DNA of 64,000 bases from VAZQ01 sp036406655 (GCA_036406655.1 DASXAP010000245.1:1-64000); one strand, 5' to 3'; positions 25,697 through 35,444 are shown, counted from the stretch's first letter. The notes: a model not told the origin generated them from the sequence alone. Numbers and translations: made by a program.

Positions 25697-26559
25697 CGCG
25701 CGGACCGGATTGCCGCCGCAACCTCGAGGGCTTGGCGCGTCTCGGCGACGTCGTGCGTGCGAACGATGGCGGCTCCGTTGGCGACGGCGAGCAGGTGGGC
25801 GGCAATGGAGCCGCCGAGTCGCCGGTCGGGCGGCGCGGGGGAGACCCTGTCGATGAAGCGCTTGCGCGAGGCTCCGACGAGAAGCGGCAGCCCGAAGCGC
25901 TTGAGCTCGGCAAGCCGCGCGATGGCCGTCAGGCTCTGCTCTGCAGTCTTGCCGAACCCGATGCCGGGGTCGAGCACGATCGCCTCGCGGGCGACGCCCG
26001 CTCGGAATGCGATCTCGAGCGAGCGATCGAAGAAGGTCTTGATGTCTTCCATGATGTCGAGCGAAGCATCGGCAGCGTCGCGATTGTGCATGATGACGAC
26101 CGGCGCGGCGTGGCTGGCGGCCACGCGTGCCAGCTCGGGATCGCGCTGCAGGCCCCAGACGTCGTTTATCAGGCTCGCGCCCTGCGCGAGCGCCCACGCG
26201 GCGAGGCTGGCCTTCATCGTGTCGATCGAGACCGGAATGCCCAGAGCCACCGCGCCGGGGAGCACCGGCGCGAGCCGTCGCATCTCTTCCTCGAGCGGCA
26301 CCGACATTCGACCGCCGTAGGGCCGGGTGGACTCCGCGCCGATGTCGAGGATGTCGGCGCCCTCACCGACCAATCGACGCGCCTGCGCGACGGCGGCCAG
26401 CGGATCGAGAAAGCGGCCGCCGTCGGAGAAGGAGTCCGGGGTCACGTTCAGGACGCCCATTAGCAATGGGCGGCCGAGCGCCAGCAACCGATCAAGCCCG
26501 GCCGGCGGCGGGATCGTGTCGTCGCGGGACCCTGCGGCGCAACGGCTCGGAGCTGTCAT
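25693..26559 (-). CDS. folP: Dihydropteroate synthase
   Basis: This 288-residue TIM-barrel enzyme joins 6-hydroxymethyldihydropterin pyrophosphate with p-aminobenzoate and is the sulfonamide target. Signatures are LLMGVLNVTPDSFSDGG, ILDIGAESTRP, PVSIDTMKASLAAWAL, INDVWG, LDPGIGFGKT and LVGASRKRFI. The first about 25 residues are a variable extension. It leads the folP-folB-folK operon. No sulA-type changes can be judged by eye. Confidence 0.96.
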   Translation of the reverse strand: MTAPSRCAAGSRDDTIPPPAGLDRLLALGRPLLMGVLNVTPDSFSDGGRFLDPLAAVAQARRLVGEGADILDIGAESTRPYGGRMSVPLEEEMRRLAPVLPGAVALGIPVSIDTMKASLAAWALAQGASLINDVWGLQRDPELARVAASHAAPVVIMHNRDAADASLDIMEDIKTFFDRSLEIAFRAGVAREAIVLDPGIGFGKTAEQSLTAIARLAELKRFGLPLLVGASRKRFIDRVSPAPPDRRLGGSIAAHLLAVANGAAIVRTHDVAETRQALEVAAAIRSAR

Positions 26560-26673
26560 TGGTGTGGCTTTGCGCCGGCCGCAGCGGCAGTGTCAAGCGG
26601 ACCGGGAGTCGAACGAGGGTGGCAGCATGAGTCTGCTGCAGCGCGCGGCGGGCCGACGTAGAAGAGGCGCGGA

Positions 26674-27081
26674 TCAGCGATACGTGATCTTCAACGGCAG
26701 CTTCTTGGCGTGCTCGATCCAGCTTGTCACCAGGCTCTCGGTGGGGAGGAGGCGAACGAGCCTTCGCTTCTTGTTCAGCTCGGCAATGGATTTGGCGAGG
26801 TTCTCCGGGTTGCGATATTTCAGCTCTTTCACCGTATCCACGCCCACAGCCTGCAGGATCGCCGCATATTCCTTGCCCAGCCCTTTGATGCGCATGCGGT
26901 CGGCGCAATTGGCAAGGGACAGCAGGCGCTTCTCGTCGATGCCGGTCTCCTCGGCCAGCTTCCGCCGTCCCTTCGGAGTTTTCGCCAGCTCGAGCAGGCG
27001 CTCCGCCGTCCTGATCCGCAGCGCCTTGAGCTTCCTGGCCTCGTCGGGATCGGCCCCGGTGACGGCGATGGGGTAGGACAT
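26674..27081 (-). CDS. DUF4332 helix-hairpin-helix protein
   Basis: This 135-residue soluble protein is composed of two helix-hairpin-helix-like halves: KLKALRIRTAERLLELAKTP-type helix, DEKRLLSLANCADRMRIKGLGKEYAAILQAVGVDTVKEL with the GLGKEYA hairpin, then a basic helical end (ELNKKRRLVRL). This matches DUF4332. Such folds bind DNA or serve as protein-interaction modules. The function in bacteria is unknown. The gene stands alone. A purine-rich GAGGAGAATTCG precedes the ATG on the minus strand and supports the start. Confidence 0.85.
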   Translation of the reverse strand: MSYPIAVTGADPDEARKLKALRIRTAERLLELAKTPKGRRKLAEETGIDEKRLLSLANCADRMRIKGLGKEYAAILQAVGVDTVKELKYRNPENLAKSIAELNKKRRLVRLLPTESLVTSWIEHAKKLPLKITYR

Positions 27082-27634
27082 CGAATTCTCCTCGCTCGGC
27101 CTGCCGATGCCCGACGGCAGCGACTAGCCGAGGCCGGGGATCGCGCCGGCAATGCTGCCCGCTGCGTCTCCCCCCGCGGTTGCTCGTGCAAAGCCCGTGA
27201 TGCTCCGCCACGCACGGACGCGGCCGATGCGCAGGTGGCGGTCGAGCGGCAGGCCGGAGAGTTGCGGACCGCTCGAGCGATGCTCCGCACGCATCCGCTC
27301 GCCGCCGGCATCGGCGACGCAACGTCCGATGTTGTCGTCCATATGCCCCTATGCCCCTCGCCAGCCCCGCACTCCCGGCAGGTTGAGCTATACTACTCAG
27401 GCGAAACTCGAGAAAACAAGACGGCCGGAAAAACTGACGAGCATTGTTGTATTCGTGCATCATCATGCCGGGCTGCAGTTGGCCGCGGTTGGGCTTGGCG
27501 ACTGCATCGGTGTCAGCGAGTGCGGGAGGATGCGGCAGACCCGCAGGTTGCGATTCAACCTCGGTCCGTTGCGACCATGGTTGACCCTGCGGCCGGGACG
27601 ACGACAATAACGGCTCCTCCGGAGGCGAGCAGGG
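27082..27634. other. Intergenic region between divergent genes; no supported gene
   Basis: This holds the promoters of the DUF4332 gene (minus) and the HerA-like gene (plus). The stretch 27385-27440 is relatively AT-rich. A minus-strand frame at 27124-27342 ends in a glycine/alanine-rich tail but has no ribosome site or family resemblance, so I do not call it. A GGAGG ribosome site just upstream of 27635 belongs to the next gene. Confidence 0.5.
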
Positions 27635-29227
27635 ATGCCAGAAATCGATACGAAGGAGACGATCTTCGTCGGCAGGAGCGCCAAGCCCGAGGTATTGGCA
27701 CTGGCTTTCGCCAATCGGCACGGGCTGGTCACTGGAGCCACCGGCACCGGAAAGACGGTGACGCTCCAGGTGCTGGCAGAAGGCTTATCGCGCGCCGGCG
27801 TGTCGGTATTCGCCGCCGACGTGAAGGGAGACCTGTCCGGAATCTCCCAGGTCGGGGAGGCCAAGGAAGCATTCGTGGCTCGCGCCAAGAGCCTGGGCTT
27901 CGACTACGAGCCGGATCGGTTTCCGGTCGTGCTGTGGGATCTCTTCGGTGAGCAGGGCCATCCGATCCGCGCCACCATTACCGAGCTCGGGCCGCTGCTG
28001 CTGTCGAGGATGATGGATCTCAACGAGATCCAGGAGGGCGTTCTCAATATCTGCTTCCGAATTGCCGACGAGCAGGGACTCCTGATCCTCGATCTCAAGG
28101 ATCTGCGGGCGATGCTCGGCTACCTGTCCGATCATGCCGCCGAGCTCATGGTTGAGTACGGCAACGTGTCGAAGCCGACCATCGGGACGATCCAGCGGCA
28201 GCTCCTGGTGCTGCAGAACCAGGGAGCCGAAAAGTTCTTCGGCGAGCCGGCCCTGGCACTGCCCGACTTCATTCGCACGGATCGGGACGGCCGCGGCTAC
28301 ATCAACATTCTCGCCGCCGACAAGCTGATGGAGAGTCCGCGCCTCTATGCCACGTTTCTGCTCTGGCTCTTGTCGGAGCTGTTCGAGCAGCTGCCCGAGG
28401 TCGGCGATCAACCGAAGCCGAAGCTTTGCTTCTTTTTCGATGAGGCGCATCTGCTGTTCACCGACGCCCCGAAGGCGCTGCTCGACAAGATCGAGCAGGT
28501 GGTGCGTCTGATCCGCTCGAAGGGGGTGGGGGTCTATTTCGTCACGCAAAATCCGCTCGACGTCCCGGACAAGGTCCTGGCCCAGCTCGGCAATCGCGTG
28601 CAGCACGCGCTGCGCGCCTTTACCCCGCGCGAGCAGAAGGCGGTGAGGGCGGCAGCCGAGACGTTCCGTCCCAATCCCAAGCTCGACACGGCGAGAGTGA
28701 TCATGGAGCTGGGCAAGGGCGAGGCGCTTGTTTCCTTCCTTGAAGGCAGCGGCACGCCTTCGATGGTCGAGCGATGCACGATCCGCCCGCCGTCAGGCCG
28801 GCTCGGCCCGATCACGCCGGAGGAGCGCAAGGCGCTGATGGCGACGAGCCCGATCAAGGGCAAGTACGACCTCTCGGTCGATTCTGAATCCGCCTACGAG
28901 GTCCTGCAGAAACGGATCCACGAGACCGGCTCGACCGCCCCGCCGCTGGCCGGCTCCGCCCCCGGCGAGGCGCCGGCTGCGGGCGGTCTCGGCGGCATCC
29001 TGCAGACCGTCGGCGGCGCGCTGGGGACGATCTTCGGCACCAATCGCACGCGGGGAACACGACTCTCGACCGGGCAGCTGATCGCGCGCCAGGTCACGCG
29101 CTCGGTCACCAACCGGCTTGCCGGGCAGGTCGCTGCCGATATCGGCAAATCGATCGGGGGCAAGATGGGCGGCTCCGTGGGCCGCGCCATCGTGCGGGGA
29201 ACCATGGGCGGCGTCCTGCGACGCTGA
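27635..29227 (+). CDS. HerA-like ATPase, DUF853 (YjgR) family
   Basis: This 530-residue FtsK/HerA-type ATPase has Walker A GATGTGKT at residues 34-41 in LVTGATGTGKTVTLQ, ADVKGDLSG, and Walker B LCFFFDEAHLLF, followed by YFVTQNPLDVPD. The segment RVQHALRAFTPREQKAV is characteristic of DUF853/YjgR. The glycine-rich C-terminus (GGKMGGSVGRAIVRGTMGG) may be an amphipathic or membrane-associating tail. HerA relatives translocate DNA, but the role of YjgR proteins is unproven. No NurA nuclease gene is adjacent, arguing against a HerA-NurA repair pair. It is monocistronic or followed by an M20 peptidase 71 bases away. Confidence 0.92.
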   Translation: MPEIDTKETIFVGRSAKPEVLALAFANRHGLVTGATGTGKTVTLQVLAEGLSRAGVSVFAADVKGDLSGISQVGEAKEAFVARAKSLGFDYEPDRFPVVLWDLFGEQGHPIRATITELGPLLLSRMMDLNEIQEGVLNICFRIADEQGLLILDLKDLRAMLGYLSDHAAELMVEYGNVSKPTIGTIQRQLLVLQNQGAEKFFGEPALALPDFIRTDRDGRGYINILAADKLMESPRLYATFLLWLLSELFEQLPEVGDQPKPKLCFFFDEAHLLFTDAPKALLDKIEQVVRLIRSKGVGVYFVTQNPLDVPDKVLAQLGNRVQHALRAFTPREQKAVRAAAETFRPNPKLDTARVIMELGKGEALVSFLEGSGTPSMVERCTIRPPSGRLGPITPEERKALMATSPIKGKYDLSVDSESAYEVLQKRIHETGSTAPPLAGSAPGEAPAAGGLGGILQTVGGALGTIFGTNRTRGTRLSTGQLIARQVTRSVTNRLAGQVAADIGKSIGGKMGGSVGRAIVRGTMGGVLRR

Positions 29228-29297
29228 GGTTGAATTCGTCACCGCAGGCGGCACGCGGCTCGCGTCCGTCGCCACCGCGCGCCAATCGAGGTCAGCA

Positions 29298-30698
29298 ATG
29301 ACGTCTCCGTCGCATGCGCTTCCCGCCGTTCTCGACCGGATCGACAGCGAGCTCGAGCAGAGCCTCGCGCGCCTGTTCGATCTGCTTCGCATCCAGTCGA
29401 TCTCGACTGATCCGGCGTTCCGCGACCAGTGCCGAACGGCCGCCGAGCACGTGGCGCGGGACCTCACCAGCATCGGCTTTGCGGCGGGGCTGCGTCCTAC
29501 CGCGGGACATCCGATCGTGGTCGGCAAGAGCAGTGGTGCCGACGGCAGGGCGCCACGCGTCCTCTTCTACGGCCACTACGACGTCCAGCCGGTCGACCCG
29601 CTCGATCAGTGGAAAGCGCCGCCGTTCGCGCCGCGTCTGGAGACCTTGCCCGACGGCCGCAGGGCGATTGTTGCGCGGGGTGCCTGCGACGACAAAGGCC
29701 AGATGATGACCTTCGTGGAGGCATGCCGTGCCTTCAGGTCGGTGACCGGCGCGCTTCCGCTCCCGGTCACCATGCTCATCGAAGGCGAGGAGGAATGCGG
29801 CTCCAATCACCTCTTCGGGTTCGTCAGGGACAACGCCGAGGAGCTCAAGCTCGACCTCGCGCTCATCTGCGACACCAGCATGTGGGACCCGGCGACACCG
29901 ATGGTGACGACGTCGCTGCGCGGGCTCGTCTACGAGGAGGTGCGGCTCGCCTGCGCCGACCGCGATCTCCATTCCGGCTTGTTCGGCGGGGGCGCGCAAA
30001 ACCCGCTGCGGGTGCTCGCCCGCATTCTCGCCGCGCTTCACGACGACAAAGGGCGGGTGACCATCCCCGGCTTCTACGACGGCGTCGAGGAGCTGCCGGC
30101 AGAGATCAGGAGCGAGCTCGCGAGCCTCAACCTCACCGCCGAGGAGTTTCTCGGCAGCGTCGGCCTCAGGACGCCGGCGGGCGAGACGGACCGGATGCTG
30201 ATCGAGCAGATAGCCAGCCGTCCGACCGCCGAGATCAACGGCATGATCGGCGGCTATACCGGCGAGGGCTCGAAGACGGTGATCCCGGCGCAAGCCATGG
30301 CCAAGGTCTCGTTCCGCCTCGTCGGGACTCAGGATCCGGGCAGGATTCGCGAGGCGTTTCGCACCTTCGTTCGCGCCCGGCTGCCCGCCGACGCGAAGGT
30401 CGAGTTCAGGAGCTTCGCCGGCGCGCCGGCGATTGCGGTCCCCCACGACAACGCGGCGCTTGCCAAGACCCGCGCCGCGCTGGCGGCCGAATGGGGAAAG
30501 AAGGCGCTGGCGATCGGCGAGGGCGGCTCGATCCCGATCGTCGCCGACTTCAAGCGCGTGCTCGGGATGGACACGATCATGGTCGGCTTCGCGCTCGACG
30601 ACGACCGGGTGCATTCGCCGAACGAGAAATATGACCTCACCTCGTTCCACAAAGGCATCCGCAGCTGGGCGCGCATCCTGGCGGCGCTGGCGGAATGA
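29298..30698 (+). CDS. M20-family dipeptidase/metallopeptidase
   Basis: This 466-residue zinc peptidase has metal motifs GHYDVQPVDPLDQW, RGACDDKGQMM and LIEGEEECGS, with the catalytic EE pair. The C-terminal metal histidine is in RVHSPNEKY. The long insertion domain for dimerisation is typical of M20 subfamily A dipeptidases (CNDP/PepV-like). The start at 29298 was chosen over the open frame back to 29118, since the latter overlaps the HerA-like gene. It likely cleaves dipeptides or aminoacyl substrates in the cytoplasm. Confidence 0.9.
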   Translation: MTSPSHALPAVLDRIDSELEQSLARLFDLLRIQSISTDPAFRDQCRTAAEHVARDLTSIGFAAGLRPTAGHPIVVGKSSGADGRAPRVLFYGHYDVQPVDPLDQWKAPPFAPRLETLPDGRRAIVARGACDDKGQMMTFVEACRAFRSVTGALPLPVTMLIEGEEECGSNHLFGFVRDNAEELKLDLALICDTSMWDPATPMVTTSLRGLVYEEVRLACADRDLHSGLFGGGAQNPLRVLARILAALHDDKGRVTIPGFYDGVEELPAEIRSELASLNLTAEEFLGSVGLRTPAGETDRMLIEQIASRPTAEINGMIGGYTGEGSKTVIPAQAMAKVSFRLVGTQDPGRIREAFRTFVRARLPADAKVEFRSFAGAPAIAVPHDNAALAKTRAALAAEWGKKALAIGEGGSIPIVADFKRVLGMDTIMVGFALDDDRVHSPNEKYDLTSFHKGIRSWARILAALAE

Positions 30699-30722
30699 TA
30701 TCGGCCTGCCCGGAAGCCCCGG

Positions 30723-31400
30723 CTACAGCGCCTTGTAGAGCCGCTCGTCGTAGAGCGCACCGCTCATCGGCGTGAGCTCGTCGCGGAAGGCCTTGGTGTG
30801 GGTCGCCGTGACATGCGCATCGTAGGCGGTCTGGTCCTTCCAGATTTCCACCACCGAGAAATGGTTGGGCCGGCTGCCCTGCTGGAACACGTCGAAACGA
30901 ACGGAGCCTTTCTCCTTGCGGCTGTCGCCCACCAGTGCCTTGAGCGCGGCGACACACTTGTCCTTGCTGGGCGGCGGGACGTCGACGTGGGTGACCACAT
31001 AGACGGCGTTCGGCGCGCCCTTGCCCGCATCGGCCGCGATGTCGAGGCCGGTGTGGGTACGCTCATCGATGGCGCTGATCAGGTGCGGCTTGATCTTGTC
31101 GCGGAACTCCTTCGCCTGCGCGGAGGCGGAGTGCGCGTCATGAGCCTTCTGGTCCTTCCAGATCGAGACGATCGCGAATTGATTGGATCTGGTCCTGCCC
31201 TGCAGGACCTCGAACCGGCTGCTGCCGTCGTCCTTCCGGCTCGCGGTGGCGAGCTGCCGCAGCAGGCCGGCCGCCGCAGCGGCGTCCTTCGGCGTCACCT
31301 CGATGTAGGTTACGACGTAGACCGGAGGCTCTTGCGCCCGCGCCCCCGCCGTGATTGCAGCCAATGTCATTGCCAGCATCAGCGGAACATAGAGGCGCAT
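30723..31400 (-). CDS. Exported protein with two tandem ABM-like domains
   Basis: This 225-residue protein has a signal peptide at about residues 1-22 ending AGARAQ. Two homologous halves follow, each opening VYVVTY or VYVVTH, then a helix, RFEVLQGRTRSNQFAIVSIW or RFDVFQQGSRPNHFSVVEIW, and a KAHDAH or TAYDAH turn with a final KEFRDKI or KAFRDEL. These are antibiotic-biosynthesis-monooxygenase-like ferredoxin folds that normally dimerise, so the tandem copy should fold as a pseudo-dimer. Export to the periplasm is unusual for ABM proteins. No heme or substrate can be assigned. Confidence 0.85.
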   Translation of the reverse strand: MRLYVPLMLAMTLAAITAGARAQEPPVYVVTYIEVTPKDAAAAAGLLRQLATASRKDDGSSRFEVLQGRTRSNQFAIVSIWKDQKAHDAHSASAQAKEFRDKIKPHLISAIDERTHTGLDIAADAGKGAPNAVYVVTHVDVPPPSKDKCVAALKALVGDSRKEKGSVRFDVFQQGSRPNHFSVVEIWKDQTAYDAHVTATHTKAFRDELTPMSGALYDERLYKAL

Positions 31401-31510
31401 CTCATCCCCTCCGGGAGTTGGCTTCTGCTCGCGAGTGTAGCGGCGGGGCGTTCGGCCGGTCAACGCAGGAGCGACACCCGGCTGCAGCGCCCGCAATCGG
31501 GGGCCGTCAG

Positions 31511-33172
31511 CTAAAGCCCCGGCTGGGTCAGCAGCGTGTCGAAGGCGCGGCCGCGGATGTCGTAGACGCGGGCGTAGCTGATCCCCTCGCGCACGACATC
31601 GACGAGGATCGGCGCCTTGAGCTTCGTGCAATAGAATTCGCCGAGCATCATCGCAAAATCCGCGCCTTGGGGATCCCAGGTCGTCTCGAAATCGGGACCG
31701 AGCTCTACCTGCGGGGAGCGGTGCGGCCCGCACACCGCGATCTTCCAGCGGCGGGCCTGGGGCTTGCGCTCGTGATCCTCGGCCAGCCGTGCCAGCAGCC
31801 CCTGTGAGGCCTGCTTCAATGCGAGACCCCAGTAGTCGAGCATGTAGCGATCTCGGGCATGGGCCACCCCCCCGGATAGCCGGTTGAAATCGGTGTATTC
31901 GTACGGATGCAGCCGGATCATCTGCGCAACCGGAAGCGCCATGCCGGTGATGAAGAGGACGCCGGCGGCAAAGGCAATCGGCCTATAGGATTGTGCGGCA
32001 AGGGCCAGCCGAGCAGCTGCGAGACCGCCGAGGACCGCAAGCGGCGGCAGCACGAACAGGAAATGACGGATGCCGTTGTACATCGCCGGGCGCAGGAGGA
32101 CAGTGACGGCCGGAGGCAGCAGCACGGCGAGCGCAAGGAGCAGAAGAGCCGCGCGGTAGTTCACCGCGAGAGCGCGCCGGCATGCCGCGACCAGGGCGCC
32201 GGCGGTCCCGCCCAGCCCGAGCACGACAAAAATCTCGGGGAGCTTGAGCGCGAACAGCGTCGGCACGTAGCTGCGGGGCATCTCGGTGACGGGGATTCGG
32301 GCTCCGGCGAACAGCTCCTGCCATGGGTGCTCGAAAAAATGCGAGAAATATTCGATTGCCAGAATGGGATTGACCGGATCGGCAACCGACCAGGGCCAAA
32401 CCGCCGCCATGACGGCGTAGGCGAGCACCGGTGCCGGCAGCAGCGCCCGAGCGAAATGCCCAAGCCGTCGTCCTGCAGCTCGCATTCCGAGGCTGCGGGT
32501 CTCGATGGTCACGATGAAGATGAGTGCCGCGAGCGCCTCGATTGCTCCGAATGCCCCCATGATGCGCGAACCGAAGGAAAGACCGAAACCCGCGCCGAGG
32601 AGCGCGCTCGTCGCCAGGGAAGGTCGCGGATAGGCATGAATGGCGCGAACCGCACCGAGCAGGAAGATCGCCGTCGCGGCGGCAAACGGCGAGTCCTTCG
32701 GGTTCATGAACATGTGGCCGTAATAGGCGGGGCAGGCTGCCAGAAGCAGGAGCGCCACAACCCCGGCCAAGGGCCCGCCGATCCGGCGACCGATGCGCCA
32801 GGTCACCGTCAATCCGAGCAGGCCCACCAGTGCGCCGACGAGGCGGCGCGTCTCGAACAGCGAAAACAGCGACAGCTTGGCGGCGATGGCGGCGAGGAGA
32901 TCGAACCCGCCGCCGTAGTAGTAGAGATTGACCCACGACAAGGCGCGCCGGTCGGTCAGCCCCGACGCGTAGAGCTGGAGCAGGAGCTCACCATACTCGG
33001 AGTGGGCATAGTCGTCCCAGCTCAGCCCATAATCGCGGAACGTCCACAGGGCGAGGAGGGTGACGGTTCCAAGCGCCGCAATCGCCAGCAAATCGCAGAC
33101 GCGGTCCGCCCGCAGGCCTGTCGAGGCGAGGGTGGAGATCGGTGCGGCGACGGCCACGAGATCACGGCTCAA
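31511..33172 (-). CDS. Polytopic membrane glycosyltransferase (GT39/PMT/ArnT-like)
   Basis: This 553-residue protein has about ten membrane helices and a C-terminal soluble part. Early in the sequence LSWDDYAHSEYGELL provides the acidic pair after the first helix, typical of GT-C enzymes that use polyprenyl-phosphate sugars. ACPAYYGHMFMNPKDSPFA is also family-like. The C-terminal domain includes FNRLSGGVAHARDRYMLDYWG. It may glycosylate lipid, lipopolysaccharide or protein at the periplasmic face. The acceptor is unknown. It lies next to the duplicated ABM gene on the same strand, about 110 bases away. Confidence 0.8.
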   Translation of the reverse strand: MSRDLVAVAAPISTLASTGLRADRVCDLLAIAALGTVTLLALWTFRDYGLSWDDYAHSEYGELLLQLYASGLTDRRALSWVNLYYYGGGFDLLAAIAAKLSLFSLFETRRLVGALVGLLGLTVTWRIGRRIGGPLAGVVALLLLAACPAYYGHMFMNPKDSPFAAATAIFLLGAVRAIHAYPRPSLATSALLGAGFGLSFGSRIMGAFGAIEALAALIFIVTIETRSLGMRAAGRRLGHFARALLPAPVLAYAVMAAVWPWSVADPVNPILAIEYFSHFFEHPWQELFAGARIPVTEMPRSYVPTLFALKLPEIFVVLGLGGTAGALVAACRRALAVNYRAALLLLALAVLLPPAVTVLLRPAMYNGIRHFLFVLPPLAVLGGLAAARLALAAQSYRPIAFAAGVLFITGMALPVAQMIRLHPYEYTDFNRLSGGVAHARDRYMLDYWGLALKQASQGLLARLAEDHERKPQARRWKIAVCGPHRSPQVELGPDFETTWDPQGADFAMMLGEFYCTKLKAPILVDVVREGISYARVYDIRGRAFDTLLTQPGL

Positions 33173-33335
33173 ATCTTGCCCGGCCGGAAGTGCAAATCCT
33201 CTTCTCTCGGCCGGCTGCTTCCGGTCGATGCGTCAAAAGGATCGCTTCCTCCAGTGCCAACGTCGCCCGTGCCGAAGCCGACGCCCGACCGGGTGAGCAC
33301 CCCGGTTGCTCAATTCATGCTCGTCCGGGCATCAG

Positions 33336-33938
33336 CTACTTCATCGCGGCATCGAACATCTTGGCGACGTATTCCCAATTGATGAGATGATCGACGAAGG
33401 CCTTCAAATAGTCGGGACGGCGATTGCGGTAGTCGATGTAGTAGGAGTGCTCCCACACGTCGCAGCCGAGAATCGGCTTTCCCCCATGGACCAGGGGATT
33501 CTCGCCGTTCGGGGTCTTGGTCACCGTGATCTTGCCGTCCTTCACCGCGAGCCAGCACCAGCCCGAGCCGAACTGCGTCGTCCCAGCCTGAATGAACTCC
33601 TCCTTCATCTTCGCCACTGAACCGAGGTCGGAGACGATCTTCTTCTCCAGATTTCCCGGTATCTTGTCACCGCCGCCATTCGGCTTCATCCACTGCCAGA
33701 ACTGGATGTGGTTATAGTGCTGGCCGGCATTGTTGAAGAGCCCGACATTCTTTCCGAACGAGCCTTTGACCACCTCCTCGAGCGATTTTCCCTCCCATTC
33801 CGTCCCTTTGAGAAGATTGTTGCCGTTGTTCACATAAGCGAGGTGGTGCTTGTCGTGATGGTACTCGAGCGTCTCGCGAGACATGTAGGGCGCGAGTGCG
33901 TCGTGGGCGTAAGGAAGGTCGGGCAGCGTGAAAGACAT
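33336..33938 (-). CDS. sodB: Superoxide dismutase (Fe-type)
   Basis: This 200-residue enzyme starts MSFTLPDLPYAHDALAPYMS after a GGAGTATCCCG ribosome site. Metal ligands are H27, H74 (AGQHYNH), D160 and H164 (CDVWEHSYYIDY). Q73 before H74 and the QFWQWMKPNGGG segment agree with Fe-type or cambialistic enzymes rather than the AGGH of classic Mn-type. A start at 34079 would add a 47-residue arginine-rich leader and is rejected. It protects the cytoplasm from superoxide, and is monocistronic with its own upstream region. Confidence 0.96.
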   Translation of the reverse strand: MSFTLPDLPYAHDALAPYMSRETLEYHHDKHHLAYVNNGNNLLKGTEWEGKSLEEVVKGSFGKNVGLFNNAGQHYNHIQFWQWMKPNGGGDKIPGNLEKKIVSDLGSVAKMKEEFIQAGTTQFGSGWCWLAVKDGKITVTKTPNGENPLVHGGKPILGCDVWEHSYYIDYRNRRPDYLKAFVDHLINWEYVAKMFDAAMK

Positions 33939-34251
33939 CGGGATACTCCTCAATGATCGGGACGGGCGCTGACGCGATGTGGCAACGGATGCACGGGAGC
34001 TTCCGTTCCGGGTCAACTCATTAGGCCGGACCGGCGGCGCGGGCAACGGAGCCAGACCCGGATGGTTCGCGCTCGCCAAGCCCCGCCGCGGAACAAGGTC
34101 CCCGCGATCGAGCCGGGTTAATCACGATCGGATTGCGCTTCACCTGTGGCAGATTAGTCATTGCGATTACTGCGGAAGCGGGCCAAAATTCTTTGCTAAT
34201 CGTAGCCGCGGAGCCGCTGCACGGTTGCCGTTTCGGCTGGGTGTGGGCGTC
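33939..34251. other. Divergent promoter region of sodB and the next membrane protein
   Basis: No gene is supported here. It should contain the promoter of sodB on the minus strand and of the Pro/Ala-rich membrane protein on the plus strand. The segment around 34155-34205 is relatively rich in A and T. I could not identify a convincing Fur box or SoxR site by eye. Confidence 0.5.
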
Positions 34252-35259
34252 ATGTCTGTGATCCTGTTGACGTTGGGTATCGTGGTCGCCGCGGCGGGTA
34301 TCGTCGCGGTCGGATTCGGTATCCCGATCAATGAGATAGGGCTCGGGATCGCCCTCATAAGCGCAGGCACAACCGCGCTCGTCGGAGGCTTGCTTCTGGT
34401 AGGGCTGGCGGCGGTGGTCAGCGAGCTCGGCCGGGTCACCGAGGGGGTGCGGCTGCGAGCCGCTCCGCGTCCGGGCCCCCGCCCGGAGGCGGGCGAAGCG
34501 GCAGGCCCTGCCGACATGCCGATCAGCGCTTCGGGGCTGCCGATGCTGCCGTCCGGCGTGCGACCGGTTCACGATATCACCGGAGGACGCCCACGACCCG
34601 AGGCGCCGGCGCGCGAGATCAGACCGGCGGAAGCTCATCCGGCGGCGGGGCCCTCGCCGGTGGATGTTTCGGCCGCCGCGATCGAACGGCTGCGATCGAG
34701 CATTCCCCGCGGCGAGCGCGGCCGCTCGGAGCCGCCGGTTGTGGCGGACCTCGAGGAGGCGCCGCTATCGCCCAACGGCGCAACCGCGGCGGCAGCCCCC
34801 GTGGGGCGCCGTGCCGGGGAGGCAGCCCCGGCCGAGCCGAGACCTGCGGCTGAAGACCGCACGGCCAGTGCCGCAGCCGAGGCGTTGAAAGCCTCCCGGC
34901 TCGAATTTCTGTTCCGCTCGAGATCGGCACGCCGCGCATCGCAGGCGCAGCCGGAGAACTTCGACACGTTCTGGCCCGCTGATGCACGCCCGGGAAGGGC
35001 TCCGCCGGCTGAAGGCCAGCCGCAGCCGCGGGCCGAGGAGGTCGAAAGGCAGGCTGAAGCCGCTCCGCCGACACAGCAGCCCCGTGCGGAGGCGTCAGCC
35101 GACGATCGGCGCCCGGCCGCAATCCTGAAATCCGGGGTGGTGGACGGCATGGCGTACACGCTCTATGCCGATGGCTCGATCGAGGCCAAGCTCCCGCAGG
35201 GCACCGTGAGATTCGGCTCGATCGCCGAGCTGCGCGCCCACATCGAGAGCAATTCGTAG
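34252..35259 (+). CDS. Inner-membrane protein with long disordered linker and small C-terminal domain
   Basis: This 335-residue protein has two N-terminal membrane helices (about residues 4-22 and 31-56) forming a hairpin. Roughly 230 residues rich in Pro, Ala, Arg and Glu follow, then a conserved-looking end, VVDGMAYTLYADGSIEAKLPQGTVRF with an ELRAHIES helix. The architecture suggests a membrane anchor holding a small beta domain on a flexible tether. Similar proteins occur in Bradyrhizobium-like genomes without an assigned role. The ATG at 34252 was chosen because it directly precedes the first helix. Confidence 0.8.
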   Translation: MSVILLTLGIVVAAAGIVAVGFGIPINEIGLGIALISAGTTALVGGLLLVGLAAVVSELGRVTEGVRLRAAPRPGPRPEAGEAAGPADMPISASGLPMLPSGVRPVHDITGGRPRPEAPAREIRPAEAHPAAGPSPVDVSAAAIERLRSSIPRGERGRSEPPVVADLEEAPLSPNGATAAAAPVGRRAGEAAPAEPRPAAEDRTASAAAEALKASRLEFLFRSRSARRASQAQPENFDTFWPADARPGRAPPAEGQPQPRAEEVERQAEAAPPTQQPRAEASADDRRPAAILKSGVVDGMAYTLYADGSIEAKLPQGTVRFGSIAELRAHIESNS

Positions 35260-35444
35260 CCGCAATCCGCACGCGGACGGCGGATTGCCCGGCCAGACAT
35301 TCCCTTCAGCCGCTGCGAGAACGGGTCCCCCGGCGCAACCGCGCTCGCGAATAATTGAACTGTATCTCACAGCAACTTCCTGCAGCGCTCGAAGACTAAG
35401 CCGCAAGAGATGATAGGCAGTTCTTGCGTTCTCCTGAGAGGCTG

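Noticed and set aside
27124..27342. Minus-strand 72-codon frame with a glycine-rich end
   Set aside because: No ribosome site and no similarity that I recognise; the composition fits random high-GC sequence.
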